From Leifsonia aquatica H1aii (GTDB lineage: Bacteria; Actinomycetota; Actinomycetes; Actinomycetales; Microbacteriaceae), in NCBI RefSeq assembly GCF_000633535.1, contig NZ_AYMR01000007.1:310001-374000 (forward strand): a stretch of 64,000 nt of DNA, given 5' to 3'. Each line of letters starts with the position of its first letter. Position 1 is the stretch's first letter. Shown one piece after another: positions 52,284 to 60,252 of the stretch. The notes under the pieces are model-generated. The model did not search any database. It was not told where the DNA came from and was given only the letters and a program-made list of their open reading frames with translations. The position numbers and the translations under genes are program-made.

Positions 52284-52709
52284 ATGACGGACGAGGCCGA
52301 CGATGTGGGCGGCGAGCTGCGACGCGCCGTCGCGCGGCTGTACAGCCGATTCCGCTCGGAGCGGGTGGAGGGCGAGGTGGCGGACGCGCCGCTGCTCGTG
52401 CTCATGGTGCTTCTCAAGCAGGGGCCGCAGAGCCTCAGCCAGCTCGCCGCTCTCGCGCACGTCACCCTCGGGTCGATGAGCCAGACCGTCCGCCGCCTCG
52501 AGCAGCTGGATTTCGTGACCAAGTCGCGTGGTGTCGAGGACCGCCGGACGGTGATCCTCCGGCTCACCGAGCGTGGTGAGGCCGCAGCGACCGCCTCTCG
52601 TCGGCACCGGCACGACTGGCTCGACGGCCGGCTCGCCGCACTCTCCCCCGCCGAGCGCGCGGACATCCTCCGCGCCTCGCGACTCCTCCTCCGCCTCGCC
52701 GACTCCTGA
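52284..52709 (+). CDS. MarR-family transcriptional regulator
   Basis: A 141-residue winged-helix protein. The recognition region reads GPQSLSQLAALAHVTLGSMSQTVRRLEQLDFVTKSRGVEDRRTV in family order, with the wing DRR. ATG 52284 has GGAGGG eight bases upstream; a longer version runs into the promoter. It is co-transcribed with the YbhB gene (10-bp gap). Autoregulation through the CTCAGTA repeats is likely. Confidence 0.92.
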   Translation: MTDEADDVGGELRRAVARLYSRFRSERVEGEVADAPLLVLMVLLKQGPQSLSQLAALAHVTLGSMSQTVRRLEQLDFVTKSRGVEDRRTVILRLTERGEAAATASRRHRHDWLDGRLAALSPAERADILRASRLLLRLADS

Positions 52710-52719
52710 ACGGAACACC

Positions 52720-53289
52720 ATGCATCCTGTCGAAGCCCTTTTCGTCCCCCTCGGGATGGCGCTGCGGAAGCGCCGCCCGGATGCGTCGCTCAGCATCGCT
52801 GCGACGCCGGCGCTGACGACGCCGAACCGGATCGAGCTCACCTCCCCCGCGTTCGGCGACGGCGAGATGATCCCGGCGAAGCACTGCAGCCTCTTCATCG
52901 GCGACGACATCTCGCCCGCGCTGACGTGGGGCGCCCTGCCCGACGGGACGGTCGAACTGGTGCTGGTGCTCGAAGACCTGGACGTGCCGTCGGGTGTGCC
53001 CGGTCTGCACACGGTCGTCGGCTTCGCGCCTCGTGCCGGTGGCCTGGCGGAGGGCGCGCTGCGCCGCGACGATCCGGAGCTCCGGTTCGTGCCCACCCGC
53101 TGGGGGCGCGCGCAGTATGCCGGTCCGCGACCGTTGCCCGGCCACGGCCCGCACCACTACCGCTTCCATCTCTACGCCCTCGACACGGAGGTCGACCTCT
53201 CCGCCCTCTCCAACGGCGTCGAGCTGCCGGCGGCGCTGGACGGTCACGTCCTGGCGGCCGGAACCCTGACCGGGACCCGCACGACCTGA
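52720..53289 (+). CDS. YbhB/YbcL-family (PEBP / Raf-kinase-inhibitor-like) protein
   Basis: A 189-residue phosphatidylethanolamine-binding-protein fold. It shows IELTSPAFGDGEMIPAKHC, ISPALTWGALP, VLEDLDVPSG, HTVVGFAP and GPHHYRFHLYAL, the conserved ligand-pocket motifs. The DxDxP and GPxxYRF segments are intact. The role of bacterial PEBPs is poorly known. It is the second gene of the MarR operon. Confidence 0.92.
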   Translation: MHPVEALFVPLGMALRKRRPDASLSIAATPALTTPNRIELTSPAFGDGEMIPAKHCSLFIGDDISPALTWGALPDGTVELVLVLEDLDVPSGVPGLHTVVGFAPRAGGLAEGALRRDDPELRFVPTRWGRAQYAGPRPLPGHGPHHYRFHLYALDTEVDLSALSNGVELPAALDGHVLAAGTLTGTRTT

Positions 53290-53320
53290 TCCGCCGGTGC
53301 GTGCGCCGGTCGCCTCCCAC

Positions 53321-53722
53321 CTACTCGGGCACGACCTCCTGGCCGGCCAGCCGGCGTCGCATCCGCGTCCACGCGTAGCCGAAGCCGCACGCGATCAGGA
53401 GCACCGGGGCGATGCCGAGCACCGGCACGGCGCCGCGATCCACGATCAGGAGGATTCCGGTGCCGACCAGCACGAGGAAGCCGGCGAGGGAGACCGCTCC
53501 GACGATCCGGGTGCGGAGCACGAGCGCGCGATGCTCGCGTCCGGTGACGATGTCGACGCGGACCCACTCGGTGCCGGTCGCCCGCCACCGGTTGCCGGAG
53601 GCGTCCAGCACCACCGACCCCGGCACCACGTCGTCCGCGCTCGGGAGCCCCACCGGCGTCGACGCCGGACCGGGCCGCATGCCGCCGGACAGGAAGACCG
53701 GCTCGCGCTCGTTCTCACCCAT
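53321..53722 (-). CDS. Small membrane protein, unknown
   Basis: This 133-residue protein has a cytoplasmic first half (SVVLDASGNRWRATGTEWVRVDIVTGRE) and two membrane helices (IVGAVSLAGFLVLVGTGILLIV and AVPVLGIAPVLLIACGFGYAW), ending with a basic MRRRLAGQEVVPE. I recognise no domain. ATG 53722 is chosen because the longer frame has a biased, non-coding composition. It converges on the YbhB gene. Confidence 0.7.
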   Translation of the reverse strand: MGENEREPVFLSGGMRPGPASTPVGLPSADDVVPGSVVLDASGNRWRATGTEWVRVDIVTGREHRALVLRTRIVGAVSLAGFLVLVGTGILLIVDRGAVPVLGIAPVLLIACGFGYAWTRMRRRLAGQEVVPE

Positions 53723-53838
53723 CCCTGCTCCGTCCCGTCTCGGCCGCGCCGTCGATGCGTGGCGGGTCCCGTCCGTTAGATTATGCGTCCGCGGAGCGGA
53801 GAATGCTGCGCGTCCGGTTACCGAGGGCCGGCCGCGCG

Positions 53839-53844
53839 TAGCCT
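53839..53844 (+). promoter_or_regulatory. Leaderless -10 box of the GNAT gene
   Basis: TAGCCT, six bases (GAGGCC), then ATG 53851. Twelve of the thirteen bases up to the A of the ATG match the galM-like start at 15692. Confidence 0.6.
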
Positions 53845-53850
53845 GAGGCC

Positions 53851-54561
53851 ATGGTCGATCCCCGAACGGTCGCGGACGAGTACTGGGCCGCCGTTTTCGC
53901 GGTTCCGCGCGGCCGCGCGCTCTGGGCCCCGGGCATCCACACGACATACGTCCCCGAAGCGGGAGGGGGCGTCTACGTGCTGGTCGTCGGCGCAGCGGTT
54001 CGTGTGCGCGCCCCGGCACGTCTTCGCACCGACATTGCGGCGGTGCTCGAGGGCCTGACGCCCGAGTCGGCTCTTAAGCGGGATGTCTGGAGTGTCGGCC
54101 TGCGCGCGCACGAGCCGCTCGTCCTCGGCCCTGCGACGCACTATCTGGCCGGCGGATCGGATCGTTTCGACGGAGCGGCGGAACGGGTCACGCCGTCGGC
54201 GGTCGCGGAGCTGGCTCGTACCGTCCCCGCTGACGAGATCGAGGAGTCGGGTGTCTGCGAGCCGGACGCAGTGCTGTTCGGACTTCACTCCGAAGGCGAA
54301 CTCGCTGCGGTCGCGAGCTTGTCGCCCTGGGCCGGCGCGCACACGGATGTCGGCATCCTCACGATGCCGGTCCATCGTGGCCGGGGGTTCGCGCGTGAGG
54401 TCGGCGGTGCAGCGCTCGCGGCCGCGATACGTGGTGCCGGATTCGCTCGCTGGCGCAGCCGGGACGACAACGCCGCCTCGACCGCGTTGGCGCGCCGGCT
54501 CGGACTCGCCGCCTACGGCAGGAATCTCGGGATCCGGCTCGGGGCGGGAACGTCGCGCTGA
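53851..54561 (+). CDS. GNAT-family N-acetyltransferase
   Basis: A 236-residue protein whose C-terminal half holds an acetyl-CoA motif (GILTMPVHRGRGFAREVGGAALAAAI) and RWRSRDDNAASTALARRLGL. The N-terminal half (EYWAAVFAVPRGRALWAPGIH) is typical of two-lobed actinobacterial GNATs. The substrate is unknown. The start follows a leaderless-type -10 box by six bases. Confidence 0.85.
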   Translation: MVDPRTVADEYWAAVFAVPRGRALWAPGIHTTYVPEAGGGVYVLVVGAAVRVRAPARLRTDIAAVLEGLTPESALKRDVWSVGLRAHEPLVLGPATHYLAGGSDRFDGAAERVTPSAVAELARTVPADEIEESGVCEPDAVLFGLHSEGELAAVASLSPWAGAHTDVGILTMPVHRGRGFAREVGGAALAAAIRGAGFARWRSRDDNAASTALARRLGLAAYGRNLGIRLGAGTSR

Positions 54562-54577
54562 AAGTGTTCTCAGCTCC

Positions 54578-54607
54578 ATGGACTCCCCCGAAATGGACTC
54601 CCCCGAA
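54578..54607. repeat. 15-bp tandem duplication
   Basis: ATGGACTCCCCCGAA occurs twice in direct succession (54578-54592, 54593-54607), just upstream of the operator of the histidine-phosphatase gene. It reads MDSPE-MDSPE in one frame, but no gene is supported. Confidence 0.75.
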
Positions 54608-54628
54608 TTGGTTCGTGCACTAACCAAT
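54607..54628. promoter_or_regulatory. 22-bp operator-like palindrome at the histidine-phosphatase promoter
   Basis: ATTGGTT-CGTGCACT-AACCAAT: 7-bp perfect arms with a GTGCAC core, 20 of 22 positions symmetric. It abuts the -10 box TAGGCT (54628-54633). It looks like a TetR- or MarR-type operator, but no regulator gene of that type adjoins it. Confidence 0.7.
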
Positions 54629-54633
54629 AGGCT
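54628..54633 (+). promoter_or_regulatory. Leaderless -10 box of the histidine-phosphatase gene
   Basis: TAGGCT, six bases (GAGGGC), then ATG 54640, nearly identical to the sites at 15692 and 53839. Confidence 0.6.
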
Positions 54634-54639
54634 GAGGGC

Positions 54640-55188
54640 ATGCGACCGACTCCCCCGCCCGCCTCTCCAACGATCGCCCTGGTGCGGCATGGTGAGACCG
54701 CATGGAACGCGGCCGGGCGTTATCAAGGACGCGTCGATCTGCCCCTCAACGAGCGCGGGCGCGAGCAAGCCATCGCGGCGGGGCGCACGCTCGCGGAGGA
54801 GGGGCGCTGGGAGGCGGTCGTCAGCTCGCCGTTGCTACGAGCGCGCGAGACCGCCCGATCGATAGCGGACGGGGTCGGGCTCGCGGACGTGCTGGTCGAG
54901 GACGGCTTGATCGAGCGGTCGTTCGGCGACGCCGAAGGGATGTCGATGGCGGAGGCGCACGCGCGCTGGCCGCAGGGCGACCTCCCGGGCGCCGAGCCGG
55001 AGGCCGCGGTCGCCGCCCGCGCCCTGGCGGCTTGGGGTCGCATCGCCGTTCCCGGCCGACGCACGATCGTCGTCTGCCACGTGGCGGTGATCCGCGCTCT
55101 GATGCGCGGCATCGGCGCCGCGGACCCCGGCCACGTCGGCAACGGGACGGTGCTGCGGGTGCCGGACTTGCGATCGTACGCGACTTAA
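54640..55188 (+). CDS. Histidine phosphatase family protein (phosphoglycerate-mutase-like)
   Basis: A 182-residue phosphatase. The catalytic RHGET is at residues 16-20 (His17) in IALVRHGETAWN, QGRVDLPLNERGREQA follows, and the second histidine is in VVCHVAVIRALM. This CobC/GpmB-type branch usually has phosphatase rather than mutase activity. The substrate is unknown. A strong operator-like palindrome precedes the leaderless start. Confidence 0.92.
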   Translation: MRPTPPPASPTIALVRHGETAWNAAGRYQGRVDLPLNERGREQAIAAGRTLAEEGRWEAVVSSPLLRARETARSIADGVGLADVLVEDGLIERSFGDAEGMSMAEAHARWPQGDLPGAEPEAAVAARALAAWGRIAVPGRRTIVVCHVAVIRALMRGIGAADPGHVGNGTVLRVPDLRSYAT

Positions 55189-55195
55189 GCTTTTA

Positions 55196-55215
55196 ATCTG
55201 CGTATGGATGCAGAT
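55196..55215. promoter_or_regulatory. ArsR/SmtB operator overlapping the regulator start codon
   Basis: ATCTGC (55196-55201) and GCAGAT (55210-55215) form an inverted repeat with an 8-base spacer that contains the ATG (55204). No ribosome site precedes the ATG. Confidence 0.7.
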
Positions 55216-55596
55216 AAGCCGATATGCGGCCGACTTCCCGACAGTCAGTACGTGGAGCTCGCCGTGGAGGTGTTCGGGATGCTCGCCGACGCCACACGCG
55301 TGCGCATCGTGCTCGCACTCCGAGATGCCGGCGAGCTCTCGGTCAACCATCTCGCCGACATCCTGGACAAGCAGCCCGCCGCGGTGTCCCAGCACCTTGC
55401 GAAGCTGCGGCTGGCCCGGATCGTCGCGACCCGGCAAGAGGGTCAGCGCGTCTTCTACCGGCTCGAGAACGAGCACGCCAGCCGGCTGGTCAGCGATGCC
55501 ATCTTCCACGCGGAGCACTCCCTCGGCGGGACGCCGCGACACCACCACCCGGCCGCAGCGGAGCACGAGCAGGCCGAGACGCGGAGGCGCGGATGA
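55204..55596 (+). CDS. ArsR/SmtB-family metal-responsive repressor
   Basis: A 130-residue winged-helix regulator. The core is VEVFGMLADATRVRIVLALRDAGELSVNHLADILDKQPAAVSQHLAKLRLARIV in family order, residues 17-70, followed by the wing and alpha-5 with HAEHSLGGTPRHHHPAAAEHEQ. The His/Glu-rich tail and Cys8 near the N-terminus match the KmtR/NmtR/CzrA type that senses Zn, Ni or Co. It is coupled to the CDF gene by ATGA, so it probably represses this metal-efflux operon through the palindrome at its own start. Confidence 0.92.
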   Translation: MDADKPICGRLPDSQYVELAVEVFGMLADATRVRIVLALRDAGELSVNHLADILDKQPAAVSQHLAKLRLARIVATRQEGQRVFYRLENEHASRLVSDAIFHAEHSLGGTPRHHHPAAAEHEQAETRRRG

Positions 55597-56678
55597 GTGC
55601 GCACCCGCACGTCCGTCGCCACGACCACGGTCCTCATGCCATCGGGCACGAGAACGAGCACGGCCACGACGGACACCGGCATCCCGCCGGGATCAGGGGC
55701 TTCCTCTACGAACTCGTCGTTCCGCACACACACGACGCCGCCGACACCATCGACGACGCGCTCGAAGCCAGCACGGCGGGTGTCCGCGCGCTCAAGATCA
55801 GCCTCTTCGTGCTCCTCGGCACGACCGTTGCCCAGGCGGTTGTCGTCGCATTGAGCGGCTCCGTCGCGCTGCTGGCCGACACGGTCCACAACTTCTCCGA
55901 CGCACTCTCGGCGGTGCCGCTGTGGATCGCGTTCGTGCTCGGCCGCCGCGTCGCCTCGCGTCGCTACACCTTCGGGCTGGGGCGGGCGGAGGATCTCGCA
56001 GGACTCTTCATCGTCGTCGTGGTCGCTCTCTCCGCCGTGGTCGCCGCATGGCAATCGGTCGAGCGATTCCTCCACCCACAGCCGCTCACGCACCTGGGCT
56101 GGGTGGCCGTGGCGGGCGTCGTCGGGTTCGCCGGCAACGAAGCGGTCGCGGTCTACCGGATCCGGGTCGGCCGACGCATCGGCTCGGCGGCGCTTGTCGC
56201 CGACGGTGTCCACGCCCGCATCGACGGTTTCACCTCGCTGGCCGTGGTGCTGGGCGCGCTCGGGGTGCTGCTGGGCTTCCCGCTCGCCGACCCGATCGTC
56301 GGCCTTCTGATCTCCATCGCGATCATCGTGCTCCTCGGGGGCACCGTGCGCAGCATCGGCCGGCGGCTGCTCGACGGCATCGAGCCGGGACTGGTCGACG
56401 ACCTCGACCACGCTCTGGCGGACACGGACGGTGTGGTCGACGTCGAGCGCGTTCAACTGCGCTGGATCGGCCACCGGATGCAGGGTGCCGCGCGGATCCA
56501 GGTGAGGGCGGCCTCCTTCGAGGAGGCGGCCACGACCGTCGCGACGGCGCGGGACCGGGCGCTCGCGCGTGTGCCGAGACTCGACGACCTGACGATCGAA
56601 TCGGTCCCGGCGATGCACCTTCCCGCCGAGCAGCCGTCGGTGAAGTCGCGCCGCGCGTCGCCGCCGCGACGGCCGTGA
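55593..56678 (+). CDS. Cation diffusion facilitator (CDF) metal exporter
   Basis: This 361-residue protein has a His-rich N-terminus (HPHVRRHDHGPHAIGHENEH within the first 25 residues), six helices and a C-terminal ferredoxin-like cytoplasmic domain. The transport-site motifs are LLADTVHNFSDAL and VADGVHARIDGF (HxxxD pairs), typical of Zn/Co/Cd-exporting CDF proteins. It exports metal in exchange for H+. It starts in the stop of the ArsR gene. Confidence 0.94.
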   Translation: MSAHPHVRRHDHGPHAIGHENEHGHDGHRHPAGIRGFLYELVVPHTHDAADTIDDALEASTAGVRALKISLFVLLGTTVAQAVVVALSGSVALLADTVHNFSDALSAVPLWIAFVLGRRVASRRYTFGLGRAEDLAGLFIVVVVALSAVVAAWQSVERFLHPQPLTHLGWVAVAGVVGFAGNEAVAVYRIRVGRRIGSAALVADGVHARIDGFTSLAVVLGALGVLLGFPLADPIVGLLISIAIIVLLGGTVRSIGRRLLDGIEPGLVDDLDHALADTDGVVDVERVQLRWIGHRMQGAARIQVRAASFEEAATTVATARDRALARVPRLDDLTIESVPAMHLPAEQPSVKSRRASPPRRP

Positions 56679-56691
56679 CAGACTGGGCGCG

Positions 56692-57642
56692 ATGGGGGTC
56701 TCATTCACGGTCCCGCCGCGCGTCGGGCGGGCGTACTTCGCGCTGCAGGCCGGGGCGGGCGCGCTCTGGTGGGTCGGTGTCGCTGCTCTGCCGTCGGTGC
56801 GGACGGCGACGCTCGGCGGCCTGGACCCGGTGGCCGTCGCCGCCGCCGACCTCCCCCTGTTCGTCCTCGCGTCCGCGCTGGCGGCGGCCGGAGTTCGCAC
56901 GGCGGCCGTCGTCGCGACCGGATGGACGGTGGTGGTCGCCGTCGCGATGGCCGTCTACGCCACCGCGACGCGGGAGGCGGGAGTGGGCGTCCTGCTGATG
57001 CTGGGCGCGGCGGTCTGCTCCGTGCTCGCCCTGTGCGTGGTCCGGTGGGGGCGGATCCCCGCCGAGTGGATCGTGCAGGGCCCGTTCCGGTTCCGCCCGG
57101 CCGCGAGCGCGCATTCGACCGCGGCCCACGTGGCGGCCACCTTCGGTCAGCTCGTCGTGTTCTGGGGGGTGTTCCTCGCGGCGGCTCCAGCCGCGATCGC
57201 CTTCGTCGAGGAGCGCTGGCGGCTGCGGGTCGCGTTTCCACCGGGCGCGGGCATCGTCGGTGTCGTCGTGCTGACCCTGGCCAGCGCGCTGGGGATCGGT
57301 GCGGCGATCGCGATGTCCGCACGCGGTGGCGGCACCCCGCTGCCGGTGGCGATGCCGAACCGGCTGGTCATCGCCGGGCCGTACCGCTTCGTCCGCAATC
57401 CGATGGCGCTGGCCGGGATCACGCAAGGCGCGGCCGTCGGCCTCCTCCTGGGGTCGTGGCTGGTCGTCGCCTACGCGATCGCCGGATCGCTGGTCTGGAA
57501 CCTGCTGGTGCGCCCGTTCGAGGAGGACGATCTGGCGCAGCGCTTCGGCGAGCAGTTCATCGACTATCGCGAGAATGTGCGGTGCTGGCTCCCGCGCGTG
57601 ACGCCATGGGCGCCGTCATCGCGACCGGTTCCCGCGCCGTGA
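56692..57642 (+). CDS. Isoprenylcysteine-methyltransferase / phospholipid-methyltransferase-like membrane protein
   Basis: A 316-residue membrane protein with about seven helices. The C-terminal third contains NRLVIAGPYRFVRNPMALAGI and FEEDDLAQRFGEQFIDYRENVRCWLP, the signature of the ICMT/PEMT family that binds S-adenosylmethionine at the membrane. The N-terminal two thirds are hydrophobic without a known motif. The substrate is unknown. It lies 13 bp after the CDF gene, so it may be read with it. Confidence 0.82.
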   Translation: MGVSFTVPPRVGRAYFALQAGAGALWWVGVAALPSVRTATLGGLDPVAVAAADLPLFVLASALAAAGVRTAAVVATGWTVVVAVAMAVYATATREAGVGVLLMLGAAVCSVLALCVVRWGRIPAEWIVQGPFRFRPAASAHSTAAHVAATFGQLVVFWGVFLAAAPAAIAFVEERWRLRVAFPPGAGIVGVVVLTLASALGIGAAIAMSARGGGTPLPVAMPNRLVIAGPYRFVRNPMALAGITQGAAVGLLLGSWLVVAYAIAGSLVWNLLVRPFEEDDLAQRFGEQFIDYRENVRCWLPRVTPWAPSSRPVPAP

Positions 57643-57680
57643 CGCGCCGCGACCGTGCGCTCAGCGCATGCACGCGATGA

Positions 57681-58145
57681 TCAGTACTCGCCCTTGATCA
57701 CGAAGAACGATCCGCGGATCTCGCCGGCGAGCTTCGACTTCTGCCGGGCGAACTTGAACCGCTCCGCCAGCTCGGCGGGCACCTCCATGCCCTGCGAGAG
57801 CTTGAAGCCGACCGCCCGCTTGCCGGCCGGATCGAGGGCGTACATCACGTTGATCGCGAGGCCGGACTCGTAGAAGACGTAGTCCATCCGCAACCCGTCG
57901 ACCTCGAAGGTCGTCGCCTCCAACGGTGTGGAGGCGATGTGGAGGTCGCGCTCGTCCGCCAGCACACGGGTCAGCCGCTCGACGGCCTCCGTCTCCTCGC
58001 TCGCGGGCCCGACCGCGAAGTCGTGGTCGTACTTGTTCTTGTAGTAGCGCGCCTCGTTCGCCCGCAGGCCGGCCAGCGCGTCGACCACCGGGCTGGACTC
58101 GAGTCCGCGCGTGGACACGGTGACGAAATCGACGATCTCCCGCAT
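57681..58145 (-). CDS. Conserved protein of unknown function
   Basis: A 154-residue protein with a natural mixed composition. It starts MREIVDFVTVSTRGLESSPVV, has ALAGLRANEARYYKNKYDHDF in the first third, and ends ARQKSKLAGEIRGSFFVIKGEY. It has no signal, helix or catalytic motif that I recognise. GGGAGG lies five bases before the ATG. It is a single gene between two convergent neighbours. Confidence 0.75.
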   Translation of the reverse strand: MREIVDFVTVSTRGLESSPVVDALAGLRANEARYYKNKYDHDFAVGPASEETEAVERLTRVLADERDLHIASTPLEATTFEVDGLRMDYVFYESGLAINVMYALDPAGKRAVGFKLSQGMEVPAELAERFKFARQKSKLAGEIRGSFFVIKGEY

Positions 58146-58217
58146 GAAGCCTCCCAGCCGTCTTTCGCACCACGATACTGGACGGCGTCGCGCGACGCCG
58201 GGGACCGCCGCCTGCTC

Positions 58218-59087
58218 CTAGTCGTCCGCAGGCAGACCGTCGGAAACGAGCCCCGTCTGCGCCTCGAACGGCGCGGCCAGCGATCCGAGCAGGGTCACGG
58301 CGTCCGCCGCCTCCGCGGTGGCCGGGTGGTAGAGGACGAGCACCAGCCCGTCGGTACCCGTGACCTGCAGCTTCTCCCGGTGCACGATCAGCTCGCCGAC
58401 GACGGGGTGCTGGAAGGTCAGGGTGCCGCCCCGGCGCTCGCGCACGTCGTGCCGGCTCCACAGCCGGCGGAAGGTCGGGCTCGCGATGGAGAGCTCGCCG
58501 ACCAGCTCGACCACGCGCGCGTCGTCGGCGTCCGCCCCCACCGAGCGGCGGAATCCCGCGAGCAGCACCGCCGACGCCGACTCCCAATCGGGGAACAGGG
58601 CTTGCTCGGCCGGGTCGAGGAATACGTCCCGCATCCGGTTGCGACCGGCGACGAGCCGGGGTGAGAGCGCCGTCGCGAGCGCGTTCGCGGCGAGCACGTC
58701 GAGGTACCGACCCTCGACGAAGGCGGGGAACGGCAACTGCGGGACGAGCGCGGCGAGACTCGCCGGGAGCGCCTCCGCGCGGGGGCGGCGCGTGCGACGC
58801 GAACGGTCGTCGGCCCGGACGAGCCCCAGGAGGTGTGCAGTGGCCTCCTCGTCGAGCTGCAGCACGCCCGCGACCGATCGGAGCACCTGCGCGGACGGGT
58901 TGCGGTCGCGCCCCTGCTCGAGCCGCAGATAGTACTCGGCGCTGATCCCGGCGAGCATCGCGACCTCCTCCCGCCGCAGCCCGGCCACCCGTCGCGTGCC
59001 GTGCACCGGGATGCCCACCGTCCCCGGCGCGACCAGCTCGCGTCGGGCGCGGAGGAACTCCCCCAGCAGGTTCTGCTCGCCGTCCAT
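58218..59087 (-). CDS. XRE-type helix-turn-helix regulator with MmyB-like ligand domain
   Basis: This 289-residue regulator has an N-terminal XRE helix-turn-helix (GEFLRARRELVAPG, then LRREEVAMLAGISAEYYLRLEQGR) and a C-terminal MmyB-like PAS-type domain (FPAFVEGRYLDVLAANALATALSP, later TLTFQHPVVGELIVHREKL). Such regulators often sit divergent from oxidoreductase genes, as here with an SDR. The start follows TAGCGT by six bases, a leaderless arrangement. Confidence 0.93.
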   Translation of the reverse strand: MDGEQNLLGEFLRARRELVAPGTVGIPVHGTRRVAGLRREEVAMLAGISAEYYLRLEQGRDRNPSAQVLRSVAGVLQLDEEATAHLLGLVRADDRSRRTRRPRAEALPASLAALVPQLPFPAFVEGRYLDVLAANALATALSPRLVAGRNRMRDVFLDPAEQALFPDWESASAVLLAGFRRSVGADADDARVVELVGELSIASPTFRRLWSRHDVRERRGGTLTFQHPVVGELIVHREKLQVTGTDGLVLVLYHPATAEAADAVTLLGSLAAPFEAQTGLVSDGLPADD

Positions 59088-59093
59088 GGCCCC

Positions 59094-59099
59094 ACGCTA
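59094..59099 (-). promoter_or_regulatory. Leaderless -10 box of the XRE gene
   Basis: On the minus strand TAGCGT, six bases (GGGGCC), then ATG 59087. Confidence 0.55.
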
Positions 59100-59134
59100 C
59101 CCACCCGGTCGCCGTGTTGCCTGTCCCTGCGGAT

Positions 59135-59157
59135 ACCAGTGTCGCGGGAGCACTGGT
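59135..59157. promoter_or_regulatory. Operator-like inverted repeat between XRE and SDR genes
   Basis: ACCAGTG-TCGCGGGAG-CACTGGT: perfect 7-bp arms with a 9-base spacer, 48 bp from the XRE start and 61 bp from the SDR start. It is the probable XRE-protein binding site controlling the SDR. Confidence 0.6.
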
Positions 59158-59217
59158 CGGCAGCGATCCGGAGGGGAACGATCGGAGAGTCAGCACTCCA
59201 CGAAAGGGGTACATCCC

Positions 59218-60252
59218 ATGTCGACATCGCGCATCCTCGTCACCGGCGGCTCCGGCTTCATCGCCGGCCACATCATCCTGCGCCTGCTGGAGGACGGGGC
59301 GTCCGTGCGCGCAACGCTCCGCTCCCTCGATCGCGAGCCCGAGGTGCGCCGCGTGCTGCGCGCCGCGGGGATGACCCGCGAAGAGGCCCTGGAGTTCGTG
59401 CGCGCGGATCTTCTCGACGACGCCGGCTGGGCGGAGGCCATGAGCGGCGTCGACGGGGTGCTGCATGTCGCCTCGCCGGTCCACCTCGGTCCGGTCACCG
59501 ATGAGGCTCAGGTGATCGACCCCGCCCGGGAAGGGACCCTCCGCGCGCTTCGAGCGGCGCGGGACGCCGGGGTTGGCCGGGTCGTGGTGACCTCGGCCTT
59601 CCACGCGGTCGGCTTCGGTCATCCCCCGCTGGAGCGCGCGTTCACCGAGGACGACTGGTCGGTGCTGGACGGACCGGGGATGGACGCGTACGGCCGCAGC
59701 AAGGTCCTCGCCGAGCGCGCCGCGTGGGAGTTCGCGGCGGCCGAGGGCGGGGGCATCGAACTGGTGACGATGCTCCCGGTCGCGGTGGTCGGTCCCCTGC
59801 TCGGCGACGGCATCTCCGGGGCGAATCACCTCGTCCACCGGGTGCTGGTCGGCGAGCTGCCCGGCTACCCCGACTTCGCCGTGCCTCTCGTCGATGTGCG
59901 CGACGTGGCCGCCGCGCACATCGCGGCACTCTCGGCCGACGGCGCGGCGGGCGAGCGCTTTTTGCTCACCAGCCAGGAGGACGCGGTCCCCCTCGCCGAC
60001 GTCGGAGCGCAGCTGCGGGCCGTCCTCGGCGAGCGTGCCCCACGGATCCCGACGGCGCAGCTCCCCTCCGACGCGGTGCGCGCGGCCGCGGCGGACAACC
60101 CGGGTCTGCAGCCGATGGCCGCGGAACTCGGCTACCGCAAGAAGGTGTCGGGCGAGAAGGCCCGGCGCGTGCTCGGTTTCCGGCCCCGCACGTGGCAGGA
60201 GGCGGTGGCGGCGGCGGGCGAGAGCATGCTCGCGCGCGGTCTTGGCGCCTAG
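59218..60252 (+). CDS. Extended SDR, NAD-dependent epimerase/dehydratase-like reductase
   Basis: A 344-residue extended SDR of the dihydroflavonol-reductase/cinnamoyl-reductase-like type. RILVTGGSGFIAGHIILRLLEDG is the NAD(P) motif, VLHVASPVHLG follows, and AYGRSKVLAE holds the catalytic Tyr and Lys. It likely reduces a ketone or aldehyde. ATG 59218 is preceded by GAAAGGGG. The gene converges on the LysR gene, and the stop codons of both overlap within CCTAGG. Confidence 0.92.
   Translation: MSTSRILVTGGSGFIAGHIILRLLEDGASVRATLRSLDREPEVRRVLRAAGMTREEALEFVRADLLDDAGWAEAMSGVDGVLHVASPVHLGPVTDEAQVIDPAREGTLRALRAARDAGVGRVVVTSAFHAVGFGHPPLERAFTEDDWSVLDGPGMDAYGRSKVLAERAAWEFAAAEGGGIELVTMLPVAVVGPLLGDGISGANHLVHRVLVGELPGYPDFAVPLVDVRDVAAAHIAALSADGAAGERFLLTSQEDAVPLADVGAQLRAVLGERAPRIPTAQLPSDAVRAAAADNPGLQPMAAELGYRKKVSGEKARRVLGFRPRTWQEAVAAAGESMLARGLGA

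Noticed and set aside
54578-54865. Frame starting MDSPEMDSPE before the histidine phosphatase
   Set aside because: It arises from the 15-bp duplication and runs over the phosphatase in a wrong frame with poor composition.
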